Shown here piece after piece: positions 12,955 through 22,831 of a stretch of 64,000 bases of DNA; position 1 is the first letter of the stretch; each line of letters starts with the position of its first letter. Source of the stretch: Heterohyrax brucei. Taxonomy: Eukaryota > Chordata > Mammalia > Hyracoidea > Procaviidae. Location of the stretch: NCBI GenBank assembly GCA_028571685.1, contig CM053142.1, positions 199,291,796 through 199,355,795 on the forward strand, read 5' to 3'. The position numbers and the translations under genes are program-made. Below the pieces are notes generated by a model, which saw only the letters and a list, made by a program, of their open reading frames with translations, had not been told where the DNA came from and did not search any database.

Positions 12955-14917
12955 TGTGTAAAATTCTGTAACTTCTCTAGGTAGATGAATCACTGTGTAC
13001 TTTCTCTTGTTTCTGTTACCAATCTTGAGAAACTCATACATTCTCTGTTCACTGTTTCCCAGTCTTTGAGAAATAGATTTCTCTCTGGGAAAGTGCTGTT
13101 TTCACAGTGCTAAGTACTCCCAACTCTATCAACAATGTAGGTTTTACCAGTTTTCTAAGTCTCTCTTATTTTCTTCTACTTGTACTTGGTTTTCTCTGTG
13201 TAAACCTCTGTAACTTTTCTAGGTAGATGAATCACTGTGTACTTTCTCTTGTTTCTATCTGTTACAAATCTTGAGAAACTCATACATTCTCTGTTCACTG
13301 TTTCACGGCCTTAGAGAACTAAATTTCTTTCGGCGAAAGTGCTGTTTTCACAGTGCTAAGTACTCCCAACTCTATCAACAATGTAGGTTTTAACAGTTTT
13401 CTAAGTCTCTCTTATTTTCTTTTACTTATCCTTGGAATTCTCTGTGTAAACCTTTGTAACTTTTCTAGGTAGATGAATCACTGTGTACTTTCTCTTGTTT
13501 CTATCTGTTATCAATCTTGAGAAACTCATACATTCTCTGTTCACTGTTTCACGGACTTAGAGAACTAAATTTCTTTCGGCGAAAGTGCTGTTTTCACAGT
13601 GCTAAGTACTCCCAACTCTATCAACAATGTAGGTTTTACCAGTTTTCTAAGTCGCTCTTATTTTCTTGTACTTATCCTTGGAATTCTCTGTGTAAACCTC
13701 CGTAACTTTTTTAGGTAGATGAATCACTGTGTACTTTCGCTGGTTTCTATCTGTTACCAAACTTGAGAAACTCACACCTTCTCTGTTCACTGTTTCAAGG
13801 ACTTAGAGAACTAAATTTACTTCGACGAAAGTGCTGTTTTCACAGTGCTAAGTACTCCCAACTCTATCAACAATGTAGGTTTTACCAGTTTTCTAAGTCT
13901 CTCTTATTTTCTTGTACTTATACTTGGAATTCTCTGTGTAAACCTCTGTAACTTCTTGGGTAGATGAATCACTGTGTACTTTCTCTTGTTTCTATCTGTT
14001 ACCAATCTGCAGAAACTCATACATTCTCTGTTTACTGTTTCCCAGTCTTAAAGAAGTAGATTTCTTTCTGGGAAAGTGCTGTTTTCACAGTGCTAGGTAC
14101 TCCCAACTCTATCCACAATGTAGGTTTTACCAGTTTTCTCAGTCTCTCTTATTTTCTTGTACTTATACATGGAATTCTCTGAGTAAACTTCTGTAACTTC
14201 TCTAGGTAGGTGAATCACTGTGTACTTTTTCTTGTTTCTATCTGTTACCAATCTTGAGAAACTCATACATTCTCTGTTCACTGTTTCCCAGTGTTAGAGA
14301 AGTAGATTGCTTTCTGGGAAAGTGCTGTTTTCACAGTGCTAAGTACTCCCAACTCTATCAACAATGTAGGTTTTACCAGTTTTCTAAGTCTCTCTTATTT
14401 TCTTGTACTTATACTTGGAATTCTCTGTGTAAACCTCTGTAACTTTTGTAGGTAGATGAATCACTGTGTACTTTCTCTTGTTTCTATCTGTTACCAATCT
14501 TGAGAAACTGATACATTCTCTTTTCACTGCTTCACGGACTTAGAAAACTAAATTTCTTTCTGGGAATGTGCTGTTTTCACAGTGTTAAGTACTCCCAACT
14601 CTATCAACAATGTAGGTTTTACCAGTTTTCTAAGTCTCTCTTATTTTCTTGTACTTATACTTGGAATTCTCTGTGTAAACCTCTGTAACTTTTCTAGGTA
14701 GATGAATCACTGCGTACTTTCTCTTGTTTCTATCTGTTACCAATCTTGAGAAAGTCATACATTCTCTGTTCACTATTTCCCAGTCTTACAGAAGTAGATT
14801 AAATTCTGCAATAGTGCTTTTTTCACAGTGCTTAGTACTCCCAAGTCTATCAACAATGTAGGTTTTACCAGTTTTCTAAGTCTCTCTTATTTTCTTCTAC
14901 TTATACTTGGAATTCTA
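12955..14917 (+). repeat. 1.96-kb higher-order unit, copy 1 (8 monomers)
   Basis: Eight monomers repeated almost base for base 1963 bp to the right. Diagnostic variants in order are: a 242-bp monomer with CAGTCTTTGAGAAATAG near 13060; GTCGCTCTTATT near 13652; TTTCGCTGGTTTC near 13736; CACACCTTCTC near 13775; CTTCTTGGGTAG near 13953; and GATTGCTTTCTGGG near 14307. The breakpoint lies in shared sequence around TGTGTAAAATTCTG (near 12957 and 14920), so its exact base cannot be fixed. The part from about 13500 also recurs near 37.1, 43.7 and 51.6 kb. Confidence 0.88.
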
Positions 14918-16655
14918 TGTGTAAAATTCTGTAACTTCTCTAGGTAGATGAATCACTGTGTACTTTCTCTTGTTTCTGTTACCAATCTTGAGAAACTCAT
15001 ACATTCTCTGTTCACTGTTTCCCAGTCTTTGAGAAATAGATTTCTCTCTGGGAAAGTGCTGTTTTCACAGTGCTAAGTACTCCCAACTCTATCAACAATG
15101 TAGGTTTTACCAGTTTTCTAAGTCTCTCTTATTTTCTTCTACTTGTACTTGGTTTTCTCTGTGTAAACCTCTGTAACTTTTCTAGGTAGATGAATCACTG
15201 TGTACTTTCTCTTGTTTCTATCTGTTACAAATCTTGAGAAACTCATACATTCTCTGTTCACTGTTTCACGGCCTTAGAGAACTAAATTTCTTTCGGCGAA
15301 AGTGCTGTTTTCACAGTGCTAAGTACTCCCAACTCTATCAACAATGTAGGTTTTAACAGTTCTCTAAGTCTCTCTTATTTTCTTTTACTTATCCTTGGAA
15401 TTCTCTGTGTAAACCTTTGTAACTTTTCTAGGTAGATGAATCACTGTGTACTTTCTCTTGTTTCTATCTGTTATCAATCTTGAGAAACTCATACATTCTC
15501 TGTTCACTGTTTCACGGACTTAGAGAACTAAATTTCTTTCGGCGAAAGTGCTGTTTTCACAGTGCTAAGTACTCCCAACTCTATCAACAATGTAGGTTTT
15601 ACCAGTTTTCTAAGTCGCTCTTATTTTCTTGTACTTATCCTTGGAATTCTCTGTGTAAACCTCCGTAACTTTTTTAGGTAGATGAATCACTGTGTACTTT
15701 CGCTGGTTTCTATCTGTTACCAAACTTGAGAAACTCACACCTTCTCTGTTCACTGTTTCAAGGACTTAGAGAACTAAATTTACTTCGACGAAAGTGCTGT
15801 TTTCACAGTGCTAAGTACTCCCAACTCTATCAACAATGTAGGTTTTACCAGTTTTCTAAGTCTCTCTTATTTTCTTGTACTTATACTTGGAATTCTCTGT
15901 GTAAACCTCTGTAACTTCTTGGGTAGATGAATCACTGTGTACTTTCTCTTGTTTCTATCTGTTACCAATCTGCAGAAACTCATACATTCTCTGTTTACTG
16001 TTTCCCAGTCTTAAAGAAGTAGATTTCTTTCTGGGAAAGTGCTGTTTTCACAGTGCTAGGTACTCCCAACTCTATCCACAATGTAGGTTTTACCAGTTTT
16101 CTCAGTCTCTCTTATTTTCTTGTACTTATACATGGAATTCTCTGAGTAAACTTCTGTAACTTCTCTAGGTAGGTGAATCACTGTGTACTTTTTCTTGTTT
16201 CTATCTGTTACCAATCTTGAGAAACTCATACATTCTCTGTTCACTGTTTCCCAGTGTTAGAGAAGTAGATTGCTTTCTGGGAAAGTGCTGTTTTCACAGT
16301 GCTAAGTACTCCCAACTCTATCAACAATGTAGGTTTTACCAGTTTTCTAAGTCTCTCTTATTTTCTTGTACTTATACTTGGAATTCTCTGTGTAAACCTC
16401 TGTAACTTTTGTAGGTAGATGAATCACTGTGTACTTTCTCTTGTTTCTATCTGTTACCAATCTTGAGAAACTGATACATTCTCTTTTCACTGCTTCACGG
16501 ACTTAGAAAACTAAATTTCTTTCTGGGAATGTGCTGTTTTCACAGTGTTAAGTACTCCCAACTCTATCAACAATGTAGGTTTTACCAGTTTTCTAAGTCT
16601 CTCTTATTTTCTTGTACTTATACTTGGAATTCTCTGTGTAAACCTCTGTAACTTC
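14918..16655 (+). repeat. 1.96-kb higher-order unit, copy 2 (truncated on the right)
   Basis: Near-identical to 12955-14692, at an offset of 1963 bp and with the same ordered rare variants. One visible difference is TTAACAGTTCTCTAAG near 15355 against TTAACAGTTTTCTAAG in copy 1. The match stops near 16650, where this copy passes into a monomer with GAATTACTG. Copy 1 continues there with CACTGCGTAC. The closeness of the copies suggests a recent unequal exchange. Confidence 0.87.
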
Positions 16656-17145
16656 TCTAGGTAGATGAATTACTGTGTACTTTCTCTTGTTTCTGTTACC
16701 AATCTTGAGGAACTCATACATTCTCTGTTCAGTGTTTCCCAGTGTTAGAGAAGTAGATTTCTTTCTGGGAAAGTGCTGTTTTCACAGTGCGAAGTACTCC
16801 CAACTCTATCAACAATGTAGGTTTTACCAGTTTTCTAAGTCTCTCTTATTTTCTTGTACTTATCCTTGGAATTCTCTGTGTAAACCTCCGTAACTTTTCT
16901 AGGTAGATGAATCACTGTGTACTTTCTCTTGTTTCTATCTGTTACCAATCTTGAGAAACTCATACATTCTCTGTTCACTGTTTCACGGACTTGGAGAACT
17001 AAATTTCTTTCGGCGAAAGTGCTGTTTTCACAGTGCTAAGTACTCCCAACTCTATCAACAATGTAGGTTTTACCAGTTTTCTAAGTCTCTCTCATTTTCT
17101 TGTACTTATACTTGGAATTCTCTGTGTAAACCTCTGTAACTTCTC
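16656..17145 (+). repeat. Satellite linker (two monomers)
   Basis: One 242-bp monomer of the GAATTACTG / GCGAAGTACTCC subfamily, then a 246-bp family A monomer with GGACTTGGAGAAC. The same subfamily recurs near 20488, 27886, 31431, 41011, 46905, 62370 and 63104. No gene is visible. Confidence 0.9.
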
Positions 17146-18361
17146 TAGGTAGATGAATCACTGTGTACTTTCTCTTGTTTCTATCTCTTACCAATCTGGA
17201 GAAACTGATACATTCTCTGTTCACTGTTCCCCGGACTTAGAGAACTAAATTTCTTTCGGCGAAAGTGCTGTTTTCACAGTGCTAAGTAATCCCAACTCTA
17301 TCAACAATGTAGGTTTTACCAGTTTTCTAAGTCTGTCTTATTTTCTTGTACTTATACTTGGAATTCTCTGTGTAAACCTCCGTAACTTTTCTAGGTAGAT
17401 GAATCACTGTGTACTTTCTCTTGTTTCTATCTGTTACCAATCTTGAGAAACTCGTACATTCTCTGTTCACTGTTTCCCAGTGTTAGAGAAGTAGATTTCT
17501 TTCTTTGAAAGTGCTGTTTTCACAGGGCTAAGTACTCCCAACTGTATCAACAATGTAGGTTTTACGAGTTTTCTAAGTCTCTCTTATTTTCTTGTACTTA
17601 TCCTTGGAATTCTCTGTGTAAACCTCTGTAACTTTTCTAGGTAGATGAATCACTGTGTACTTTCTCTTGTTTCTATCTGTTACCAATCTTGAGAAACTCA
17701 TACATTCTCTGTTCACTGTTTCACGGGCTTAGAGAACAGAATTTCCTTCTGTGAAAGTGGTGTTTTCACAGTGCTAAGTACTGCCAGCTCTATCAACAAT
17801 GTAGGTTATAACAGTTTTCTAAGTCTCTCTCATTTTCTTGTACTTATACTTGGTATTCTCTGTGTAAACCTCTGTAACTTCTCTAGGTAGATGAATCACT
17901 GTGTACTTTCTCTTGTTTCTATCTGTTACCAATCTTGAGAAACTCATGCATTGTCTGTTCACTGTTTAACGGACTTACAGAACTAAATTTCCTTCGACGA
18001 AAGCGCTGTTTTCACAGTGCTCAGTACTCCCAACTCTATCAACAATGTAGGTTTTACCGGTTTTCTAAGTCTCTCTTATTTTCTTGTACTTATACCTGGA
18101 ATTCTCTGTGCAAACCTCTGTAACTTCTCTAGGTAGATGAATCACTGTGTACTTTCTCTTGTTTCTAACTGTTACCAATCTGGAGAAACTCATACATTCT
18201 CTGTTCACTGTTTCCCAGTGTTAGAGAAGTAGATTTCTTTCTGGAAAAGTGCTGTTTTCACAGTGCTAAGTACTCCCAACTCTATCAACAATGTAGGTTT
18301 TACCAGTTTTCTAAGTCTCTCTTATTTTCTTGTACTTATCCTTGGAATTCTTTGTGTAGGC
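17146..18361 (+). repeat. Satellite, left flank of telomeric block 2
   Basis: About five monomers. The one starting near 17900 is a marker: CATGCATTGTCTG, TTTAACGGAC, CGACGAAAGCGCTG and CTGTGCAAACC. The same marker lies one monomer upstream of the junction monomer at blocks 3, 4 and 5 (21256, 25351, 28654). It is a little further out at block 7 (58871), and only its 3' part remains at block 6. The last monomer before the block carries CCCAGTGTTAGAGAAG and ends TTCTTTGTGTA. No gene is visible. Confidence 0.92.
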
Positions 18362-19234
18362 TTAGGGTTAGGGTTAGGGTTGGGGTTAGGGTTGGGGTTA
18401 GGGTTCGGGTTAGGGTTAGGGTTAGGGTTCGGGTTCGGGTTCGGGTTCGGGTTAGGGTTAGGGTTAGGGTTAGGGTTCGGGTTAGGGTTAGGGTTAGGGT
18501 TAGGGTTAGGGTTAGGGTTAGGGTTAGGGTTAGGGTTAGGGTTAGGGTTAGGGTTAGGGTTAGGGTTAGGGTTAGGGTTAGGGTTAGGGTTAGGGTTAGG
18601 GTTAGGGTTAGGGTTAGGGTTAGGGTTAGGGTTAGGGTTAGGGTTAGGGTTAGGGTTAGGGTTAGGGTTAGGGTTAGGGTTAGGGTTAGGGTTAGGGTTA
18701 GGGTTAGGGTTAGGGTTAGGGTTAGGGTTAGGGTTAGGGTTAGGGTTAGGGTTAGGGTTAGGGTTAGGGTTAGGGTTAGGGTTAGGGTTAGGGTTAGGGT
18801 TAGGGTTAGGGTTAGGGTTAGGGTTAGGGTTAGGGTTAGGGTTAGGGTTAGGGTTAGGGTTAGGGTTAGGGTTAGGGTTAGGGTTAGGGTTAGGGTTAGG
18901 GTTAGGGTTAGGGTTAGGGTTAGGGTTAGGGTTAGGGTTAGGGTTAGGGTTAGGGTTAGGGTTAGGGTTAGGGTTAGGGTTAGGGTTAGGGTTAGGGTTA
19001 GGGTTAGGGTTAGGGTTAGGGTTAGGGTTAGGGTTAGGGTTAGGGTTAGGGTTAGGGTTAGGGTTAGGGTTAGGCTTAGGCTTAGGCTTAGGCTTAGGCT
19101 TAGGCTTAGGCTTAGGCTTAGGCTTAGGCTTAGGCTTAGGCTTAGGCTTAGGGTTAGGCTTAGCGTTAGGCTTAGGGTTAGGGTTAGGGTTAGGGTTAGG
19201 GTTAGGGTTAGGGTTAGGGTTAGGGTTAGGGTTA
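18362..19234 (+). repeat. Interstitial telomeric block 2, (TTAGGG)n, 873 bp
   Basis: The left edge has GGC, three TTAGGG, then TTGGGG and TTAGGG alternating, then TTCGGG near 18404, a cluster of TTCGGG from about 18428 and another near 18476. A long pure TTAGGG core follows. The right part has 13 consecutive TTAGGC, then a mixed stretch with one TTAGCG, then TTAGGG again up to the satellite junction at AACTTCTCTAGCTAG. The variant order is the same in block 4. The pure core could form G-quadruplexes on the + strand (known property of the motif, not shown here). Confidence 0.97.
19070..19147 (+). repeat. Run of 13 TTAGGC variant hexamers in block 2
   Basis: Thirteen TTAGGC units in a row, followed by TTAGGG, TTAGGC, TTAGCG and TTAGGC. 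TTAGGC is the telomere motif of nematodes, but here it sits inside a TTAGGG block. It is best read as a point variant spread by local unit amplification. Confidence 0.95.
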
Positions 19235-21682
19235 AACTTCTCTAGCTAGATGAATCAGTGTGTACTTTCTCTTGTTTCTATCTGTTACCAATCTTGAGAA
19301 ACTCATACATTCTCTTTTCACTGTTTCCCTGTCTTACAGAAGTAGATTTCTTTGTGCGAAAGTGCTGTTTTCACAATGCTAAGTACTGCCAACTCTATCA
19401 ACAATGTAGGTTTTACCAGTTTTCTAAGTCTCTCTTATTTTCTTGTCCTTATACTTGGTTTTCTCTGTGTAAACCTTTGAAACCTTTCTAGGTAGATGAA
19501 TCACTGTGTACTTTCTCTTGTTTCTATCTGTTACCAATCTTGAGAAACTCATACATTTTCTGTTCACTGTTTCACGGACTTAGAGAACTAAATTTCTTTC
19601 GGAAAGTGCTGTTTTCACAGTGCTAAGTACTCCCAACTCTATCAACAATGTAGGTTTTACCAGTTTTCTAAGTCTCTCTTATTTTCTTGTACTTATACTT
19701 GGAATTCTCTGTGTAATCCTTTGTAACTTTTCTAGGTAGATGAATCACTGTGTACTTTCTCTTGTTTCTATCTGTTACCAATCTTGAGAAACTGATACAT
19801 TCTCTTTTCACTGTTTCAAGGACTTAGAAAACTAAATTTCTTTTGGCGAAAGTGCTGTTTTCACAGTGCTAAGTACTCCCAACTCTATCAGCAATGTAGG
19901 TTTTACCGGTTTTCTAAGTCGCTCTTATTTTCTTGTACTTATACTTGGAATTCTCTGTGTAAACCTCAGTAACTTTTCTACGTAGATGAATCACTGTGTA
20001 CTTTCTCTTGTTTCTATCTGTTACCAATCTTGAGAAAGTCATACATTCTCTGTTCACTGTTTCACGGACATAGAGAACCAAAGTTCTTACGGCGAAAGTG
20101 CTGTTTTCACAGTGCTAAGTACTCCCAACTCTATCAACAATGTAGGTTTTAACAGTTTTCTAAGTCTCTCTTATTTTCTTGTACTTATACTTGGAATTCT
20201 CTGTGTAAACCGCTGTAACTTTTCTAGGCAGATGAATCACTGTGTACTTTCTCTTGTTTCTATCTGTTACCAATCTTGAGAAACTGATACATTCTCTTTT
20301 CACTGTTTCACGGACTTAGAAAACTAAATTTCTTTCGGCGAAAGTGGTGTTTTCACAGTGCTAAGTACTCCCAACTCTATCAACAATGTAGGTTTTACCA
20401 GTTTTCTAAGTCTCTCTAATTTTCTTGTACTTATACTTGGAATTCTCTGTGTAAACCTCTGTAACTTCTCTAGGTAGATGAATTACTGTGTACTTTCTCT
20501 TGTTTCTGTTACCAATCTTGAGGAACTCATACATTCTCTGTTCAGTGTTTCCCAGTGTTAGAGAAGTAGATTTCTTTCTGGGAAAGTGCTGTTTTCACAG
20601 TGCGAAGTACTCCCAACTCTATGAACAATGTAGGTTTTACCAGTTTTCTAAGTCTCTCTTATTTTCTTGTACTTATCCTTGGAATTCTCTGTGTAAACCT
20701 CCGTAACTTTTCTAGGTAGATGAATCACTGTGTACTTTCTCTTGTTTCTATCTGTTACCAATCTTGAGGAACTCATACATTCTCTGTTCACTGTTTCCCA
20801 GTCTTATAAAACTAGATTTCTTTCTGCGAAAGTGCTGTTTTCACAGTGCTAAGTACTCCCAACTCTATCAACAATGTAGGTTTTACCAGTTTACTAAGTC
20901 TCTCTTATTTTCTTGTACTTATACTTGGAATTCTCTGTGTAATCCTCTGTAACTTTTCTAGGTAGATGAATCACTGTGTACTTTCTCTTGTTTCTATCTC
21001 TTACCAATCTGGAGAAACTGATACATTCTCTGTTCACTGTTTCACGGGCTTAGAGAACTGAATTTCCTTCTGTGAAAGTGGTGTTTTCACAGTGCTAAGT
21101 ACTGCCAACTCTATCAACAATGTAGGTTATACCAGTTTTCTAAGTCTCTCTCATTTTCTTGTACTTATACTTGGTATTCTCTGTGTAAACATCTGTAACT
21201 TCTCTAGGTAGATGAATCACTGTGTACTTTCTCTTGTTTCTATCTGTTACCAATCTTGAGAAACTCATGCATTGTCTGTTCACTGTTTAACGGACTTACA
21301 GAACTAAATTTCCTTCGACGAAAGCGCTGTTTTCACAGTGCTCAGTACTCCCAACTCTATCAACAATGTAGGTTTTACCGGTTTTCTAAGTCTCTCTTAT
21401 TTTCTTGTACTTATACTTGGAATTCTCTGTGCAAACCTCTGTAACTTCTCTAGGTAGATGAATCACTGTGTACTTTCTCTTGTTTCTATCTGTTACCAAT
21501 CTGGAGAAACTCATACATTCTCTGTTCACTGTTTCCCAGTGTTAGAGAAGTAGACTTCTTTCTGGGAAAGTGCTGTTTTCACAGTGCTAAGTACTCCCAA
21601 CTCTATCAACAATGTAGGTTTTACCAGTTTTCTAAGTCTCTCTTATTTTCTTGTACTTATCCTTGGAATTCTTTGTGTAGGC
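19235..21682 (+). repeat. Ten-monomer satellite spacer between blocks 2 and 3
   Basis: The spacer opens with AACTTCTCTAGCTAG and ATGAATCAG, where ordinary monomers have CTAGGTAG and AATCAC. The first monomer has CCCTGTCTTACAGAAG. The second has a 2-bp deletion giving CTTTCGGAAAG at 19596. A 242-bp GAATTACTG monomer starts near 20488, and the CATGCATTGTCTG marker monomer lies near 21256. The spacer is almost identical to 26633-29080. No gene is visible. Confidence 0.94.
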
Positions 21683-22831
21683 TTAGGGTTAGGGTTAGGG
21701 TTGGGGTTAGGGTTGGGGTTAGGGTTCGGGTTCGGGTTCGGATTAGGGTTCGGGTTCGGGTTCGGGTTAGGGTTAGGGTTCGGGTTAGGGTTAGGGTTCG
21801 GGTTAGGGTTAGGGTTAGGGTTAGGGTTAGGGTTAGGGTTAGGGTTAGGGTTAGGGTTAGGGTTAGGGTTAGGGTTAGGGTTAGGGTTAGGGTTAGGGTT
21901 AGGGTTAGGGTTAGGGTTAGGGTTAGGGTTAGGGTTAGGGTTAGGGTTAGGGTTAGGGTTAGGGTTAGGGTTAGGGTTAGGGTTAGGGTTAGGGTTAGGG
22001 TTAGGGTTAGGGTTAGGGTTAGGGTTAGGGTTAGGGTTAGGGTTAGGGTTAGGGTTAGGGTTAGGGTTAGGGTTAGGGTTAGGGTTAGGGTTAGGGTTAG
22101 GGTTAGGGTTAGGGTTAGGGTTAGGGTTAGGGTTAGGGTTAGGGTTAGGGTTAGGGTTAGGGTTAGGGTTAGGGTTAGGGTTAGGGTTAGGGTTAGGGTT
22201 AGGGTTAGGGTTAGGGTTAGGGTTAGGGTTAGGGTTAGGGTTAGGGTTAGGGTTAGGGTTAGGGTTAGGGTTAGGGTTAGGGTTAGGGTTAGGGTTAGGG
22301 TTAGGGTTAGGGTTAGGGTTAGGGTTAGGGTTAGGGTTAGGGTTAGGGTTAGGGTTAGGGTTAGGGTTAGGGTTAGGGTTAGGGTTAGGGTTAGGGTTAG
22401 GGTTAGGGTTAGGGTTAGGGTTAGGGTTAGGGTTAGGGTTAGGGTTAGGGTTAGGGTTAGGGTTAGGGTTAGGGTTAGGGTTAGGGTTAGGGTTAGGGTT
22501 AGGGTTAGGGTTCGGGTTAGGGTTAGGGTTAGGGTTAGGGTTAGGGTTAGGGATAGGGTTAGGGTTAGGGTTAGGGTTAGGGTTAGGGTTAGGGTTAGGG
22601 TTAGGGTTAGGGTTAGGGTTAGGGTTAGGGTTAGGGTTAGGGTTAGGGTTAGGGTTAGGGTTAGGGTTAGGGTTAGGGTTAGGGTTAGGGTTAGGGTTAG
22701 GGTTAGGGTTAGGGTTAGGGTTAGGGTTAGGGTTAGGGTTAGGGTTAGGCTTAGGGTTAGGGTTAGGCTTAGGGTTAGGCTTAGGGTTAGGGTTAGGGTT
22801 AGGGTTAGGGTTAGGGTTAGGGTTAGGGTTA
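21683..22831 (+). repeat. Interstitial telomeric block 3, (TTAGGG)n, 1149 bp
   Basis: The longest block. Its left edge has the common TTGGGG pattern, then three TTCGGG, a GGATTAGGG interruption near 21740, further TTCGGG and single TTCGGG units to about 21800. The core is pure apart from one TTCGGG near 22511 and one GGATAGGG near 22550. The right edge has isolated TTAGGC units in the order C-G-G-C-G-C (last base of successive hexamers) starting near 22744. The block shares this edge structure with block 5, but block 5 lacks the two core interruptions. Confidence 0.97.

Noticed and set aside
14093..14281. Minus-strand 62-codon frames of the MNRECMSFSRLV type (also 7227, 16056, 37686, 44318, 52177, 63711)
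   Set aside because: Reverse complement of the satellite, open only where particular variants remove stops, and starting at GTG. The frames copy with the higher-order unit and are not evidence of a gene.
1197..18361. CRISPR array
   Set aside because: The period is regular, but the whole 246-bp unit is repeated. There are no short repeats with unique spacers, no leader and no cas genes.
19070..19147. Nematode DNA, because of TTAGGC
   Set aside because: The run lies inside TTAGGG blocks that share edges and flanks with TTAGGC-poor copies, so it is a local variant and not a species marker.
18352..19245. Long Arg-Val open frames (also at 21673, 25768, 29071, 54471) as basic repeat proteins
   Set aside because: Same telomeric hexamer in another phase. 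Two overlapping frames stay open only because the 6-bp repeat has no stop in those phases.
18263..19249. Long Gly-Leu open frames (also at 21584, 25679, 28982, 54382, 59444 and 274) as glycine-rich proteins
   Set aside because: The frame is the hexamer GGGTTA/TTAGGG read as Gly-Leu. It starts at GTG in the satellite, and its length follows the telomeric block. There is no independent coding evidence.
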